Part shown: one piece after another, positions 25,055 through 36,115 of the stretch | How positions within the stretch are numbered: the first letter of the stretch is position 1 | Layout: the number at the start of each line of letters is the position of its first letter | NCBI RefSeq assembly: GCF_003254295.1 | Contig: NZ_QKZO01000010.1 | Span: 78,701-142,700, forward strand | Length of the DNA stretch: 64,000 nucleotides | Direction of reading: 5' to 3' | DNA from: Rhodobacter capsulatus | GTDB taxonomy: Bacteria; Pseudomonadota; Alphaproteobacteria; Rhodobacterales; Rhodobacteraceae | The notes under the pieces: model-generated | The model's input: the letters and a program-made list of their open reading frames with translations, nothing else | Told to the model about the DNA's origin: nothing | The model's database searches: none | Program-made: the position numbers and the translations under genes

Positions 25055-25628
25055 GCTGCTTCTCGCCACGGCACTGGCCTTTGCGGCCACCGGCGCGCTG
25101 GCGCAGGACGGCACCACCGCGCCCGACGGCCCGGGCCCGAACCTCGTGCTCGAGATCGGCGGCTCGGTCTCGGGCAAGGTGGTGATCGACCTGACGCCCG
25201 ATGTCGCCCCCGGCCATGTCGAGCGCATCACCCAGCTCGCCAATGAACATGCCTATGATGACGTGGTGTTCCACCGCGTGATCGAGGGCTTCATGGCGCA
25301 GACGGGCGACGTGCAATTCGGCAAGCGCGGCGGCGATCTGTCGATGGCGGGGATGGGCGGGTCGACATACGGCGACCTTCCGGCGGAATTTTCGAACCGC
25401 TCCTTCAGCCGCGGCATGGTCGGCATGGCCCGTTCGGCCAGCCCCGACTCGGCCAACAGCCAGTTCTTCATCATGTTCGAGCCCGCGCCGCATCTGGACG
25501 GCCAGTACACGATCGTCGGCCATGTGGTCGAAGGCATGGATCTGGTCGACACGCTGAAAAAGGGCGCGCCCGAGATGAACGGCCTTGTCGAAACCCCGGA
25601 TTACATCGTCAAGGCCACGATCGAGTGA
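25047..25628 (+). CDS. ppiA: Periplasmic peptidyl-prolyl cis-trans isomerase (cyclophilin)
   Basis: A 193-residue cyclophilin with a clear Sec signal peptide (MRKLLLATALAFAATGALA, cleavage before QDG), so it acts in the periplasm. The catalytic block VVFHRVIEGFMAQTGDV and MVGMARSASPDSANSQFFIMF are intact. It shares long identical stretches with the upstream cytoplasmic copy, which suggests tandem duplication followed by gain or loss of the export signal. The start overlaps the stop of the first gene by 8 bases. It converges on tyrS, with a bidirectional terminator between. Confidence 0.93.
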   Translation: MRKLLLATALAFAATGALAQDGTTAPDGPGPNLVLEIGGSVSGKVVIDLTPDVAPGHVERITQLANEHAYDDVVFHRVIEGFMAQTGDVQFGKRGGDLSMAGMGGSTYGDLPAEFSNRSFSRGMVGMARSASPDSANSQFFIMFEPAPHLDGQYTIVGHVVEGMDLVDTLKKGAPEMNGLVETPDYIVKATIE

Positions 25629-25676
25629 CACGGGCGCAGGGGGCGGCGCAGGGGGGCGCTGCCCCCCTGACCCCCC

Positions 25677-25751
25677 GAGATATTTAAGGCAAGATGAAAT
25701 GGAAAAGGGCGCTCCGCTTGGGGCGCCCTTTCATCTTGCGACAAATACCTC
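25677..25751. repeat. Paired inverted GTATTT-N4-CAAGA element enclosing a bidirectional terminator
   Basis: The arms ATATTT-AAGG-CAAGATGAAA (left) and TTTCATCTTG-CGAC-AAATAC (right) pair except for the N4 blocks. They enclose a GGGCGC / GCGCCC hairpin with A-rich and T-rich flanks (about 25704-25732). It lies between ppiA (+) and tyrS (-) and can terminate both. It is the clearest example of the element also found at 2556, 29101 and 32995. Confidence 0.8.
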
Positions 25752-25783
25752 GGGGGTGTGGGGGCAGCGCCCCCACCGCCTCC

Positions 25784-27034
25784 TCAGCCCAGACAAACCA
25801 GCGCATGGCGCTTCTTGCCCGCACTCAGCTTCACCGGCGTGGCCAGATCGGCGGCCGAGAACATCCGCCCCGCGTCAAGGCAGATCTCGTCATCGACCTT
25901 CAGGCCGCCCTCGGAAATCAGCCGCTTGCCGTCCTTGCCGGTCTTCGCCAGCCCGGAGCGCACCACCAGCTGCGCCAGGCTGATCCCCTCGGCCAGTTCC
26001 TCGGCGCTCAGGCTCAGCCGCGGCAGATCCTCGCCGACGCCGCCCCGCTCGAAGACCTCGCGCGCGGTGGCCTCGGCCGCCGCCGCCGCTTCGGCGCCGT
26101 GCAGCAGCGTCGTCACCGCATTCGCCAGAATGATCTTCGCGCCGTTGATCTCGGACCCTTCCAGCTTGCCCAGCCGGTCGCATTCCGCCACCGGCAGATC
26201 GGTGTAAAGCTTCAGGAAGCGGCCGACATCGGCATCGGTCGTATTGCGCCAGAACTGCCAGAATTCGTAAGGGCTCAGCATCTCGCCATTCAGCCAGACC
26301 GCGCCGCCCTGGCTCTTGCCCATCTTGCGCCCGTCCGAAGTGGTCAGAAGCGGCGTCGTCAGCCCGAAAATCTCGCGATCAAGCACCCGGCGCGTCAGAT
26401 CGATGCCGTTGACGATATTGCCCCATTGATCCGAGCCGCCCATCTGCAGCAGACAGCCGTAGCGGCGGTTCAGCTCCAGGAAGTCATAGGCCTGCAGGAT
26501 CATGTAGTTGAATTCAAGGAAGCTCAGGCTCTGTTCCCGATCCAGTCTGCTCTTCACCGATTCGAAGCTCAGCATCCGGTTGACCGAGAAATGCCGCCCG
26601 ATATCGCGCAGGAAGTCGAGATAGTTCAGATCATCAAGCCATTCGGCATTGTTGCGCATCAGCGCGCCATTGCCGTCGTCCTTGTAATCGAGATAGCGCG
26701 CAAAGACCCGCTGCATCCCGGCGATGTTTTCGTCGATCCTCTCGGGCGTCAGCAGCGGCCGTTCCTCGGACCGGAAGCTCGGATCGCCCACCTTCGTCGT
26801 GCCCCCGCCCATCAGCGTGATCGGCTTGTGCCCGGTCTTCTGGAACCAGCGCAGAAGCATGATGTTCAGAAGATGCCCGACATGCAGCGAGGCCGCCGTG
26901 GCATCATAGCCGATATAGCAGGTCACCATCCCCCCCGCCAAAGCGGCGTCAAGTTCCTGAAGATCGGTGCAATCGGCCAGAAATCCGCGCTCGATGATGA
27001 CGCGCAGGAATTCCGATTTCGGATGATAAGTCAT
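25784..27034 (-). CDS. tyrS: Tyrosyl-tRNA synthetase
   Basis: A 416-residue class I synthetase charging tRNA-Tyr. The HIGH-type motif is LHVGH (about residue 48), the KMSKS-type loop is KMGKSQGG, and the tyrosine pocket residues are in [13 protein letters not shown] and [27 protein letters not shown]. The C-terminal S4-like domain ([23 protein letters not shown]) is present. The start at 27034 gives MTYHPKSEF. It is divergent from anmK with only 59 bases between the two starts, so both promoters must overlap there. Confidence 0.96.
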   Translation of the reverse strand: MTYHPKSEFLRVIIERGFLADCTDLQELDAALAGGMVTCYIGYDATAASLHVGHLLNIMLLRWFQKTGHKPITLMGGGTTKVGDPSFRSEERPLLTPERIDENIAGMQRVFARYLDYKDDGNGALMRNNAEWLDDLNYLDFLRDIGRHFSVNRMLSFESVKSRLDREQSLSFLEFNYMILQAYDFLELNRRYGCLLQMGGSDQWGNIVNGIDLTRRVLDREIFGLTTPLLTTSDGRKMGKSQGGAVWLNGEMLSPYEFWQFWRNTTDADVGRFLKLYTDLPVAECDRLGKLEGSEINGAKIILANAVTTLLHGAEAAAAAEATAREVFERGGVGEDLPRLSLSAEELAEGISLAQLVVRSGLAKTGKDGKRLISEGGLKVDDEICLDAGRMFSAADLATPVKLSAGKKRHALVCLG

Positions 27035-27093
27035 CGTGCTTGTCCCTTGGCTGGCCCCATGCGTATATCGGCGCAAGCGCAAAAGGGGAAGAG

Positions 27094-28236
27094 ATGTTGA
27101 AAACGGGCGCAAAAACGGGGCCGGTCTGGGCCGTCGGCACGATGTCGGGAACCTCGCTGGACGGTGTCGACGCGGCGGCGCTGCTGACTGACGGCCATGC
27201 GATCCTCGATTTCGGCCCCACGGCCTATCGCCCCTATACCCCCGCCGAACGCGGCGCGATCCATCGGGCGCTTGGTCGCTGGCAGGGCCAGGACGGCGTG
27301 GCCGAGGCCGCCGAGGTGGTCGAGACCGCCCATGCCGAGGTGCTCTCGGCGCTGCTCGCCGATCTGCCGGACAATGCGGGCGAGGTGCTGATCGGCTTTC
27401 ACGGCCAGACGCTGGCGCATGATCCGAACGGGGGGCACGGGGCGCGGCGCACGCATCAGGCGGGCGATGGCGCGGTGCTGGCCGAGGTGCTGGGCCATCC
27501 GGTGGTCTGGGATTTCCGTTCCATGGATGTGGAAATGGGCGGGCAGGGGGCGCCTCTGGTGCCGTTCTTCCATTTCGCCTGCGCGACATGGGCGGGGCTT
27601 TCGGCGCCTTGTGCCTTTCTCAATCTGGGCGGGGTGGGCAATGTCACCTGGCTTGATCCGCGCCTGCCCGCGCCCGAAACCCCCGGCGCCGTGCTGGCCT
27701 TCGACACCGGCCCGGCGAATGCGCCGATCGACGATCTGATGCGCCGCCGCCTGGGCGCCACGGCCGATATCGGCGGCGCGCTGGCGCTCTCGGGCCGGGT
27801 GGAGGAGGCCGCGGTGACCGCCTTCCTCGGCCATCGGCATTTCTTCCGCATGCCGCCGAAGTCGCTGGATCGCAACGAATTTTCGGCCGCCCTGTCGTTC
27901 ATCGACCAGCTCGACGATGCCGATGCGGTGGCGACGCTCACCGCCTGCGCCGCCGCCGCCGTCGCCCGCGGCTTCGAGCATTTCCCCAGCCCGCCCGAGC
28001 TGATCCTCGTTTCGGGGGGCGGTCGGCTCAATGCCGCGATGATGGCGGAACTGGCCGCGCGGCTGCCCTGTGCGGTGGCGCCGATCGAAGAGATCGGGCT
28101 GGATGGCGACATGCTCGAGGCGCAGGCCTTCGCCTATCTGGCGGTCCGGGTCGCGCGCGGCCTGCCGACCTCGGGCCCGACGACGACCGGCGTCGCCGCG
28201 TTGGTCGGCGGCGGCAAGGTCAGCCGGCCGCGCTAA
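27094..28236 (+). CDS. anmK: Anhydro-N-acetylmuramic acid kinase
   Basis: A 380-residue AnmK, converting 1,6-anhydro-MurNAc and ATP to MurNAc-6-phosphate in murein recycling. The signature [12 protein letters not shown] is at the N-terminus. [32 protein letters not shown] and [11 protein letters not shown] follow, and the C-terminus has [22 protein letters not shown] precedes ATG 27094; the frame is open back to 27040 but that would lie across the tyrS promoter. No other recycling gene is adjacent. Confidence 0.95.
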   Translation: MLKTGAKTGPVWAVGTMSGTSLDGVDAAALLTDGHAILDFGPTAYRPYTPAERGAIHRALGRWQGQDGVAEAAEVVETAHAEVLSALLADLPDNAGEVLIGFHGQTLAHDPNGGHGARRTHQAGDGAVLAEVLGHPVVWDFRSMDVEMGGQGAPLVPFFHFACATWAGLSAPCAFLNLGGVGNVTWLDPRLPAPETPGAVLAFDTGPANAPIDDLMRRRLGATADIGGALALSGRVEEAAVTAFLGHRHFFRMPPKSLDRNEFSAALSFIDQLDDADAVATLTACAAAAVARGFEHFPSPPELILVSGGGRLNAAMMAELAARLPCAVAPIEEIGLDGDMLEAQAFAYLAVRVARGLPTSGPTTTGVAALVGGGKVSRPR

Positions 28237-28269
28237 CCGCGATGCAGTAACCGCAATCCGTCAGCCCCC

Positions 28270-28298
28270 TTGACCCAAAGCGGCTTTGTCCCTATCTG
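28270..28298 (+). promoter_or_regulatory. Candidate promoter of the DUF2798 gene
   Basis: TTGACC (28270-28275) and TATCTG (28293-28298) are spaced by 17 bases. The inferred start near 28305 gives a leader of about 100 bases with stable hairpins. Confidence 0.45.
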
Positions 28299-28304
28299 AG
28301 GCTC

Positions 28305-28404
28305 AGCCGAAAAACGTAAGACCGGTCAGGTTATCCCGGTCACCGCCCCTTGGGGCGGGAGTTAGTCGATCTCGAACCCGCGGCGCTTCATATCGAGAGA
28401 GACC
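28305..28404 (+). promoter_or_regulatory. Structured 5' leader of the DUF2798 gene, possible RNA regulator
   Basis: Three stems can be drawn: GACCGG / CCGGTC (about 28319-28340), CCGCCCC / GGGGCGG (about 28343-28359) and TCTCGA / TCGAGA (about 28369-28398). The last covers the purine-rich GAGAGAGA just before the ATG, so it could mask the ribosome-binding site. I do not recognise a known riboswitch class. A thermometer or metabolite sensor is speculation. Confidence 0.35.
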
Positions 28405-28659
28405 ATGCAAAATCCCGATCCCAAACGCGAAAAGCGCACCATCATCCTGGCGCAAGTGTTCATCTCCTGCCTGATGGCGCTGATGATGACCTTCCTGTTT
28501 TCCATCCTGCTGCAGGGCTTCCCCGAGGGCTGGGCGCTGATCTGGCTGCGCAACTGGCTCACCGCCTGGCCGGTGGCCTTCCTGCTGTCGCTTGGCGTCG
28601 GCCCCTTGTCGTTCAAACTGGCCTTCCGCGTGATGCACCGCCCCGTGCGCGAGGGCTGA
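28405..28659 (+). CDS. DUF2798 small membrane protein
   Basis: An 84-residue protein with two hydrophobic helices (about 14-38 and 52-70) separated by a short loop, FPEGWALIWLRNWLTAWPVAF; this matches the DUF2798 family of inner-membrane proteins of unknown function. The N-terminus is basic (NPDPKREKR) and should stay in the cytoplasm. It has its own promoter and a structured leader. The stop is directly followed by the stop of a convergent cupin gene on the other strand, with no spacer. Confidence 0.8.
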   Translation: MQNPDPKREKRTIILAQVFISCLMALMMTFLFSILLQGFPEGWALIWLRNWLTAWPVAFLLSLGVGPLSFKLAFRVMHRPVREG

Positions 28660-29088
28660 TCAGCCGGGAATGTCAAAGCCCGGCGCGGCCATCTCGAAAC
28701 CCTCGAAACGGAACCCGGGGCTGACGGTGCAGCCGACCAGGGTCCAGTCGCCCAAAGTCCGCGCCGCCTGCCAATGGCCCGCGGGCACGATGCCCTGCAC
28801 CACCTCGGCGCCCAGCACATCGGGGCCAAGGCGGAGCCGCGTCACCGGCCCGCTGTCCTGCGCGGCAATCCGCAGTTCCAGCGGGCTTCCGGCGTGAAAA
28901 TGCCAGATCTCGGCGGCATCGACGCGGTGCCAATGGCTGGCCTCGCCCGCTTTCAGCAAAAACAGGATCGCCGTTCCCGCAGCGCGCGCCCCGGGCGCGG
29001 CCTCGGCCACCCAGGTCTGGCGATACCAGCCGCCCTCGGGATGCGGCTCCAGCCCCAGCCGCGCGATGATCCGATCCGCTTCGCCCAT
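28660..29088 (-). CDS. Cupin-fold protein of the DUF985 family
   Basis: A 142-residue cupin of the DUF985/YML079-like type. The conserved block HPEGGWYRQTW is at the start (about 16-26), and the metal/ligand-site strands are SHWHRVDAAEIWHFHAGSPLEL and GHWQAARTLGDWTLVGCTVSPGF. The biochemical function of the family is not established; sugar-like ligands have been seen in relatives. It ends at the base next to the DUF2798 gene end. It lies downstream of eno but behind a terminator and a paired repeat element. Confidence 0.85.
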   Translation of the reverse strand: MGEADRIIARLGLEPHPEGGWYRQTWVAEAAPGARAAGTAILFLLKAGEASHWHRVDAAEIWHFHAGSPLELRIAAQDSGPVTRLRLGPDVLGAEVVQGIVPAGHWQAARTLGDWTLVGCTVSPGFRFEGFEMAAPGFDIPG

Positions 29089-29100
29089 GATCCCTCCGGG

Positions 29101-29207
29101 TTTTTTCTTGGCGCAAATACGCCCGCCGGAGGCTTCAAAGTCAAAGAAAAACCGCCGCTGGCGCAGGGCCAGCGGCGGGATTTGCGTATTTGGACCAAGA
29201 AAAAGCC
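29101..29207. repeat. Paired inverted GTATTT-N4-CAAGA element between eno and the cupin gene
   Basis: TTTTTTCTTG-GCGC-AAATACGC (left) and GCGTATTT-GGAC-CAAGAAAAA (right) are inverted copies. The right arm is identical over 24 bases to the arm at 2556-2579. Between them sits the eno terminator hairpin. The arm order is opposite to that at 2556 and 25677. Confidence 0.75.
29143..29178 (-). terminator. Intrinsic terminator of eno
   Basis: CCGCCGCTGGC (29152-29162) pairs perfectly with GCCAGCGGCGG (29168-29178). On the minus strand TTTTTCTTTG follows. It is a strong terminator 35 bases past the eno stop. Confidence 0.88.
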
Positions 29208-29212
29208 GAGGC

Positions 29213-30571
<1,359 letters not shown>

Positions 30572-30602
30572 TTAGCGTCCGACTTTTCGTGAATTTTTCG
30601 CG

Positions 30603-31493
30603 TCAGGCGGCGGGGGTTTCGGCCTTGGCCAGACGGCGTTGCCGGGCCAGCGTGTAAAGCCCCGAGGCGACGATGATCGCGCCGCCGATCAGCGTCCAGC
30701 GGTCCGGCGTTTCGGCAAAGACCGCCCAGCCGATGATCAGCGCAAAGATCAGCCGGGTGTAACGGAAGGGGGTGATCACCGAGACCTCACCCAACCGCAT
30801 CGCCGCGATCAGCGCATAATAGCCCGCCGTGCCGAAGATCAGCGCCCCTGCGATCGAGGCCAGATCGAAGGCGGTGGGCAGGATCATCGGGCCCTGAAAC
30901 GGGACGAGCAGCGCACCTGCCGGAATCACCGAGGCAAATCCGTAGGTTGCAAGCTGCATCGAGGTGATGGATTTGGGCACCCGGCGCGTCACCACATCGC
31001 GCGCGGCAAGGCCGAGCACAGCGACGACGGCGAAAAGCGAGAGCACCGAAAAGCCCTCGGTGCCGGGGCGGATCACGATCAGCACGCCCAGAAAGCCGAC
31101 GCCGATCGCCGACCAGCGCCGCCAGCCGACCTGCTCGCCCAGGAACAGCGCGGCGCCCAGCGTCACGGCCAAGGGCGTCGCCTGCAAGATCGCCGAGGCC
31201 TCGGCCAAGGGCGTGAAGGCCACGGCGCAGACGAAGGCCAGCGTGCCGATCAGCTCGCCGAAATTGCGCCCGATCACCGCCGGGGCCAGCAGATCGCGCG
31301 ACACCAGCCGGTCGCCGTTGCGCAGGGCCAGCGTCGCAAAGATCGCCGTGCCGCCGATGCCCAGAAGCATCAGGATCTCGCCCACCGGCAGATGCCCGGC
31401 AAGGAATTTGACGCACATGTCCTCGATGGCGAAGCCCGCCATCGCAAGCACCATCAACAGACTTCCGCGGAGATTTTCAGCACCATGTCCCAT
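30603..31493 (-). CDS. EamA/DMT-family inner-membrane transporter
   Basis: A 296-residue protein with about ten hydrophobic helices arranged as two EamA repeats, the drug/metabolite transporter layout. Diagnostic stretches are ATPLAVTLGAALFLGEQVGWRRW near the end of repeat one and TGPVITPFRYTRLIFALIIGWAVFAETPD-like residues (VSVITPFRY, then FAETPDRWTLIGGAIIVASGLY) in repeat two. The substrate cannot be predicted. The C-terminal tail is basic (ARQRRLAKAE). It is probably monocistronic; the next upstream gene, selO, starts beyond a 59-base gap. Confidence 0.88.
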   Translation of the reverse strand: MGHGAENLRGSLLMVLAMAGFAIEDMCVKFLAGHLPVGEILMLLGIGGTAIFATLALRNGDRLVSRDLLAPAVIGRNFGELIGTLAFVCAVAFTPLAEASAILQATPLAVTLGAALFLGEQVGWRRWSAIGVGFLGVLIVIRPGTEGFSVLSLFAVVAVLGLAARDVVTRRVPKSITSMQLATYGFASVIPAGALLVPFQGPMILPTAFDLASIAGALIFGTAGYYALIAAMRLGEVSVITPFRYTRLIFALIIGWAVFAETPDRWTLIGGAIIVASGLYTLARQRRLAKAETPAA

Positions 31494-31552
31494 GGCGGTC
31501 CCCTGCCAGCGCGCCGGTGAAAGGTCCAGAGCGCGATTGTATCCGCCACAAG

Positions 31553-32974
31553 TCAGGTGCCGCAGAAGGTGCGGGCGACGCGTTCCTCTGCCTTGGGGGC
31601 GGCCTCATAGGCGGCAAATTCGGGCGCGGGATCAAAGGGATGGGCGAGTGCCGCCTGCAGCTGCCGGAACGGCGCGAAATCGCCCGCGACGGCGGCGGTG
31701 ATCGCCTCTTCGAGGCGGTGGTTGCGTGGGATCCGCACCGGATTGGCGGCAGAAAGGACAGCCTGCGGCACCACCTCGCGCCTCAGCCGCGCCTGCCAGC
31801 CGGGCGCCCATGTGTCGAAGGCGGCGGGATCGGCGAATTCCTCGCGCGCCCGCCCGGTGGCCAGACCGCGGAAGGTGCGGGTGAAATCGGCGCCCTCGCT
31901 GGCCATGCGCGACAACAGGCTCTCGATCAGCGGCCGGTCCTCGGGCGTGGCGCGGGCGATGCCGATCTTGCGCCCCATCCGGTACAGCCATTCGGCCTGC
32001 CAGGCGGGGGCAAAACCGTCGAGCACCGCCTGCGCCTGCGTCACCGCCTCGGCCTCGGGGCCGATCAACGGCAGCAGGCAGGAGGCCAGCTGCGTCAGGT
32101 TCCACAGCGCGATCTGCGGCTGGTTGGCATAAGCGTAACGCCCCTGACGGTCGATCGCGGAAAACACCTTTTGCGGCTGATAGGCGTCCAGAAAGGCGCA
32201 GGGGCCGTAATCGATCGTCTCGCCCGAGAGCGCGCAATTGTCGGTGTTCATCACGCCATGGATGAAGCCGAAAGACAGCCATTGCGCCACCAGTTTCGCC
32301 TGCGCACTGACCGCGGCGGCCAGCAGACCAAGCGGGCCTTCGGTCTCGGGGTAATGGCGGGAAATCGTATAATCGCAAAGCGTTGCAAGCGCTTCTTCAT
32401 CCTGCCGCGCGGCGAAATATTCAAAAGTGCCAACCCGGATATGGCTGGAGGCGATGCGCGCGATCACCGCGCCCGGCCGGTGAAACCCGTCGCGATAGAC
32501 GCTTTGCCCGGTCAGCACCGCGCCAAGCGCCCGGGTCGTCGGCACGCCAAAGGCCGCCATGGTTTCCGACACCAGATATTCGCGCAGAACCGGCCCGATC
32601 CAGGCCCGCCCGTCACCGCCGCGCGACCAGGGCGTGCGGCCCGCGCCTTTCAGCACCCAGTCAAAGCGCGCGCCATCCGGGGCGATGACCTCGCCCAGCA
32701 AGATCGCCCGCCCGTCGCCCAGCTGCGGCACGAAACCGCCGAATTGATGGCCCGCATAGGCCTGCGCGATTGGCGCGGCGCCCTCGGGCACCAGATTGCC
32801 CGCCAGAACCGCTGTGCCCTCGGCGCTTTCCAGCCAGTCCGCGTCGATCCCCAGCCGCGCCGCCAGCGCCCGGTTCACCACAACCGGAGCGGGTGCCGCC
32901 CCCGGGGTCGGATCCTGCCGGGCAAAGAACCGCTCGGGCAGGCGGGCATAGGACGGGTCAAAAGCCGGGGTCAT
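31553..32974 (-). CDS. selO: SelO/YdiU-family protein adenylyltransferase (AMPylator)
   Basis: A 473-residue SelO pseudokinase-fold protein. The family transfers AMP from ATP to Ser, Thr or Tyr on target proteins and is linked to redox stress. Visible family blocks are AYAGHQFGGFVPQLGDGRAILLGE (nucleotide-binding loop), LKGAGRTPWSRGGDGRA, VLREYLVSETMAAFGVPTTRAL and SHIRVGTFEYFA. The segment containing GVMNTDNCALSGETIDYGPCAFLD holds the metal-binding Asn and Asp. The C-terminal Cys in ARTFCGT matches the selenocysteine position of animal SelO. It follows a nucleoside hydrolase on the same strand after a 99-base gap. Confidence 0.93.
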   Translation of the reverse strand: MTPAFDPSYARLPERFFARQDPTPGAAPAPVVVNRALAARLGIDADWLESAEGTAVLAGNLVPEGAAPIAQAYAGHQFGGFVPQLGDGRAILLGEVIAPDGARFDWVLKGAGRTPWSRGGDGRAWIGPVLREYLVSETMAAFGVPTTRALGAVLTGQSVYRDGFHRPGAVIARIASSHIRVGTFEYFAARQDEEALATLCDYTISRHYPETEGPLGLLAAAVSAQAKLVAQWLSFGFIHGVMNTDNCALSGETIDYGPCAFLDAYQPQKVFSAIDRQGRYAYANQPQIALWNLTQLASCLLPLIGPEAEAVTQAQAVLDGFAPAWQAEWLYRMGRKIGIARATPEDRPLIESLLSRMASEGADFTRTFRGLATGRAREEFADPAAFDTWAPGWQARLRREVVPQAVLSAANPVRIPRNHRLEEAITAAVAGDFAPFRQLQAALAHPFDPAPEFAAYEAAPKAEERVARTFCGT

Positions 32975-32994
32975 GCCTTAACATTTGGCTCAGA

Positions 32995-33066
32995 CGCATA
33001 TTTGGTCAAGAGAAACTGCGTCTTTGCCGCCGGAAAAGCCGATGATTTTTCTTGGTTCAAAGACGC
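32995..33066. repeat. Paired inverted GTATTT-N4-CAAGA-like element between the nucleoside hydrolase and selO
   Basis: Left arm ATATTT-GGT-CAAGAGAAA and right arm TTTTTCTTG-GTTC-AAAGACGC are degenerate inverted copies of the element at 29101 and 2556, separated by about 25 bases. No clear terminator hairpin is enclosed. Confidence 0.55.
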
Positions 33067-33073
33067 AACTGTC

Positions 33074-34009
33074 TCAGAGCCGAGACAGGCGCTCGGTCAG
33101 CAGGCTGTAGAAGCCCTCGGCATCGACCTCGCGCAGGAAAAGCGCGTTCGGCTCGCGCGGCGTCACCCGCCACCAATCGGCGACGGTCATGCCCATGGTC
33201 AGTTCGGACCGGGTCTCGATCTCGACATTGATGAAGCGGCCCTCGAACAGATCGGGGCGCAACAGCCAGGCGATGACGCAGGGGTCATGCAGCGGCGCGC
33301 CTTCGGAGCCATATTTCGCCCTGTCGAAGCGTTCGAAGAAATCGGTCCAGCTCGCCACCGCGGCGCCGACCGGGGTGTTCAGCGCCCGGAACGCCTCGAT
33401 CCGGGGCCGCGTGGTCAGCGCCTTGTGCGTCGCGTCAAGCGGCACGACCACCAGCGGCACCCCGGATTTGAACACGATTTCCGCGGCTTGCGGGTCGACG
33501 TAAATGTTGAACTCGGCCGCCGGGGTGGTGTTGCCGGCCTCGAAACAGGCGCCGCCCATGAGCACGATCTGTTCGACCTTCAAGACGATCTCGGGGGCGC
33601 GGCGAAAGGCGGTGGCGATATTCGTCAGCGGCCCGAGCGGGCAAAGCGTCACCGTTCCCGGGGCCTCGCGGCGCAGCGTCTCGATGAGGAAATCGACCGC
33701 GTGCTGGTCTTGCAGCGGCATCGTGGGGTCGGGCAGGGCGATGCCGTCGAGCCCGGTTTTCCCGTGCACATATTCCGCCGTCACCAGCGGGCGCAAAAGC
33801 GGCCGGTCGCAGCCCGCGAAGATTTTCACATCGCGCCGCCCGGCCAGTTCGCAGATGATCCGCGCGTTCTTTGTCGTCAGCGCCAGGGGCACATTGCCTG
33901 CGACGCAGGTGATGCCGAGAACCTCAAGCTCCGGGCTGCCAAGTGCCAGAAGGATCGCCACGGCGTCATCCTGGCCCGGGTCGGTGTCGATGATGATCTT
34001 GCGGGTCAT
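33074..34009 (-). CDS. Inosine/uridine-preferring nucleoside hydrolase
   Basis: A 311-residue nucleoside hydrolase that splits ribonucleosides into base and ribose. The N-terminal calcium-binding motif is DTDPGQDDAVAILLAL, and NIYVDPQAAEIVF-like and DPCVIAWLL near the C-terminus carry further active-site residues. GPLTNIATAFRRAPEIV is also typical. AGGAGCGTACC precedes ATG 34009 on the minus strand; the open frame continues upstream into the ABC-F gene but is a shadow. No transporter gene is adjacent, so the substrate range is not predictable. Confidence 0.92.
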   Translation of the reverse strand: MTRKIIIDTDPGQDDAVAILLALGSPELEVLGITCVAGNVPLALTTKNARIICELAGRRDVKIFAGCDRPLLRPLVTAEYVHGKTGLDGIALPDPTMPLQDQHAVDFLIETLRREAPGTVTLCPLGPLTNIATAFRRAPEIVLKVEQIVLMGGACFEAGNTTPAAEFNIYVDPQAAEIVFKSGVPLVVVPLDATHKALTTRPRIEAFRALNTPVGAAVASWTDFFERFDRAKYGSEGAPLHDPCVIAWLLRPDLFEGRFINVEIETRSELTMGMTVADWWRVTPREPNALFLREVDAEGFYSLLTERLSRL

Positions 34010-34067
34010 GGTACGCTCCTTCGCCCCACCCTCGCCGAGCCGGGCGGGCTTGTCCAGACCGTTCGGT

Positions 34068-35924
34068 TCAGCCCGCCATCGCGGTTTCCAGCGCTTCCAG
34101 CGCCGCCATCCAGAGTTCCTCGGCCCGCGCCATCGCTTCGCGGGCTTCGGCGTGTTTGAGCATCCATTTCTCGCGCTCGCTGGCGCGGGCGGCTTCATAA
34201 AGGGTAGGATCGGCGAGTTTCTCGTCAAGCTTGGCCAGCATCTCGGCCAGTTTCTCGACCCGTTCCTCGCATTTGCGCGCCTCGGCGCGCAGCGCCAGAA
34301 TCCGCTCGCGCGAGGGGGGGGCGGCCTTCTTTTCCACCGCTTTCGGCGCGGGCCGGTCGTCGGGATCGCCCGCCAGCAATTCGGCCCGGTAAGCCTCCAG
34401 ATCGGCGGGGTAGGGCGCCACCGCGCCGCCCTTGACCAGCCAGAGCCGATCGGCGACGAGGCTGAGCAGATGCATGTCGTGGCTGACCAGGATCACCGCG
34501 CCGGAATAGGCGGTCAGCGCCTCGACCAGCGCCTCGCGGCTTTCGATATCAAGGTGGTTTGTCGGTTCGTCGAGGATCAGCAGATGCGGCGCGTCCAAAG
34601 TGGCCAGAAGCAGCGAGAGCCGCGCCTTCTGCCCGCCCGAAAGCTTGCCCACCGCGGTTTCCGCCTGATCGGCCAGAAGCCCGAAGCCCGCAAGGCGGGC
34701 GCGCAGCTTCGCCTGATGCTCTTCGGGGCGCAGGCGTTGCAAGTGAAGCAGCGGGCTGGCGCCAAGGTCCAGTTCGTCCACCTGATGCTGGGCGAAATAG
34801 CCGATCCGCAGCTTCGAGGACCGGGCAATCCGCCCCTCGCAGGTCTCGAGCTTGGCCGCGAGCAGTTTTGAGAGCGTCGATTTCCCCTCGCCGTTGCGGC
34901 CCAGAAGCGCGATCCGGTCGTCTTGGTCAATGCGCAAATTCAGCCGCCGCAGGATCGGCTTTTCGCCATAACCCACTGCGGCCCCATCCAGCGTGATGAT
35001 CGGCGGCGAAAGCTGTTCCGGCACCGGGAAGCTGAAGACCTGCTTTGCCGCCTCCTCGGGGGCGGTGATCGGCTCCATCTTTTCCAGCATCTTGACGCGC
35101 GCCTGAGCCTGCGCGGCCTTCGTCGCCTTGGCCTTGAAACGATCGACGAAGCTTTGCAGATGCGCGCGCCGCGCCTCCTGTTTCTTCGCCGCCGCCGCCA
35201 GGTTCGCGCGTGCCGCGGCGCGTTGGCGGGCGAACTGGTCGTAAGGCCCGTTCCACAAGGTCAGCTTGCGGTTTTCCAGATGCAGGATCGACCCCACGGC
35301 GCGGTTCAAAAGATCGCGGTCGTGGCTGATGATGATGACCGTATGCGGGTAGCGGGCCAGATATTGTTCCAGCCAAAGCGCCCCTTCCAGGTCAAGATAG
35401 TTCGTCGGCTCGTCGAGCAGCAACAGATCGGGCTGGGCGAACAGCACCCCCGCCAGCGCGACGCGCATCCGCCAGCCGCCCGAAAAATCCGAACAGGGGC
35501 GGCGCTGCGCCTCGGCGTCAAAGCCGAGCCCGCGCAGGATCGCGCTGGCCCGGCCCTCGGCCGACCAGGCGTCGATATCGGCCAGCCGGGTCTGGATCTC
35601 GGCAATCCGCCCCGGATCGGTCGCGGTCTGCGCTTCCGCCAACAGATCCGCGCGTTCGGTATCGGCGGCCAGCACCGTATCGAGAAGGCTCGTCTCGGAG
35701 GAGGGCACCTCCTGCGCGACGCCGCCGATACGGGCGCGCTGGGGCAGGTTGATCTCGCCCGATTCGAGCGCAAGCTCGCCCCGGATCAGCCGGAACAGCG
35801 TGGTTTTGCCCGCGCCATTGGCGCCGACAAGGCCGACCTTGTGGCCGGTGGGGATCCGGGCCGAGGCTGCGTCGAACAGCGGGCGGCCCTCGATGGCATA
35901 GGTGATGGCGTCAAGCGTGAGCAT
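34068..35924 (-). CDS. ABC-F family ATPase (YheS/Uup-like)
   Basis: A 618-residue soluble protein with two ABC cassettes and no membrane helices, the ABC-F layout (ribosome-associated translation factors). The first Walker A is GANGAGKT and its signature [14 protein letters not shown] with [12 protein letters not shown]. The second has [24 protein letters not shown] and [13 protein letters not shown] charged interdomain linker and a C-terminal coiled coil (about 540-618) are present. Length and C-terminal helix fit YheS-type proteins best. The start is 35924 ([13 protein letters not shown]). Confidence 0.9.
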   Translation of the reverse strand: MLTLDAITYAIEGRPLFDAASARIPTGHKVGLVGANGAGKTTLFRLIRGELALESGEINLPQRARIGGVAQEVPSSETSLLDTVLAADTERADLLAEAQTATDPGRIAEIQTRLADIDAWSAEGRASAILRGLGFDAEAQRRPCSDFSGGWRMRVALAGVLFAQPDLLLLDEPTNYLDLEGALWLEQYLARYPHTVIIISHDRDLLNRAVGSILHLENRKLTLWNGPYDQFARQRAAARANLAAAAKKQEARRAHLQSFVDRFKAKATKAAQAQARVKMLEKMEPITAPEEAAKQVFSFPVPEQLSPPIITLDGAAVGYGEKPILRRLNLRIDQDDRIALLGRNGEGKSTLSKLLAAKLETCEGRIARSSKLRIGYFAQHQVDELDLGASPLLHLQRLRPEEHQAKLRARLAGFGLLADQAETAVGKLSGGQKARLSLLLATLDAPHLLILDEPTNHLDIESREALVEALTAYSGAVILVSHDMHLLSLVADRLWLVKGGAVAPYPADLEAYRAELLAGDPDDRPAPKAVEKKAAPPSRERILALRAEARKCEERVEKLAEMLAKLDEKLADPTLYEAARASEREKWMLKHAEAREAMARAEELWMAALEALETAMAG

Positions 35925-36115
35925 GGTCTGGCTCTGCCTCAGCCGGGGCCGCGCGTCAATGCCGATGCGCCCCGGGCCGTGCTTTGCGCATTTGTCGCAT
36001 TTCCTGCCCAAAACGGCAGTTGCCCGGGGGTTTTCAACATCCCTGCCGCATGATAGCAGGCGCCAGACGCTTTTCTGACCGGCTCTCCGGTCCCCAACCA
36101 AAAAGGCTTCCCCTC

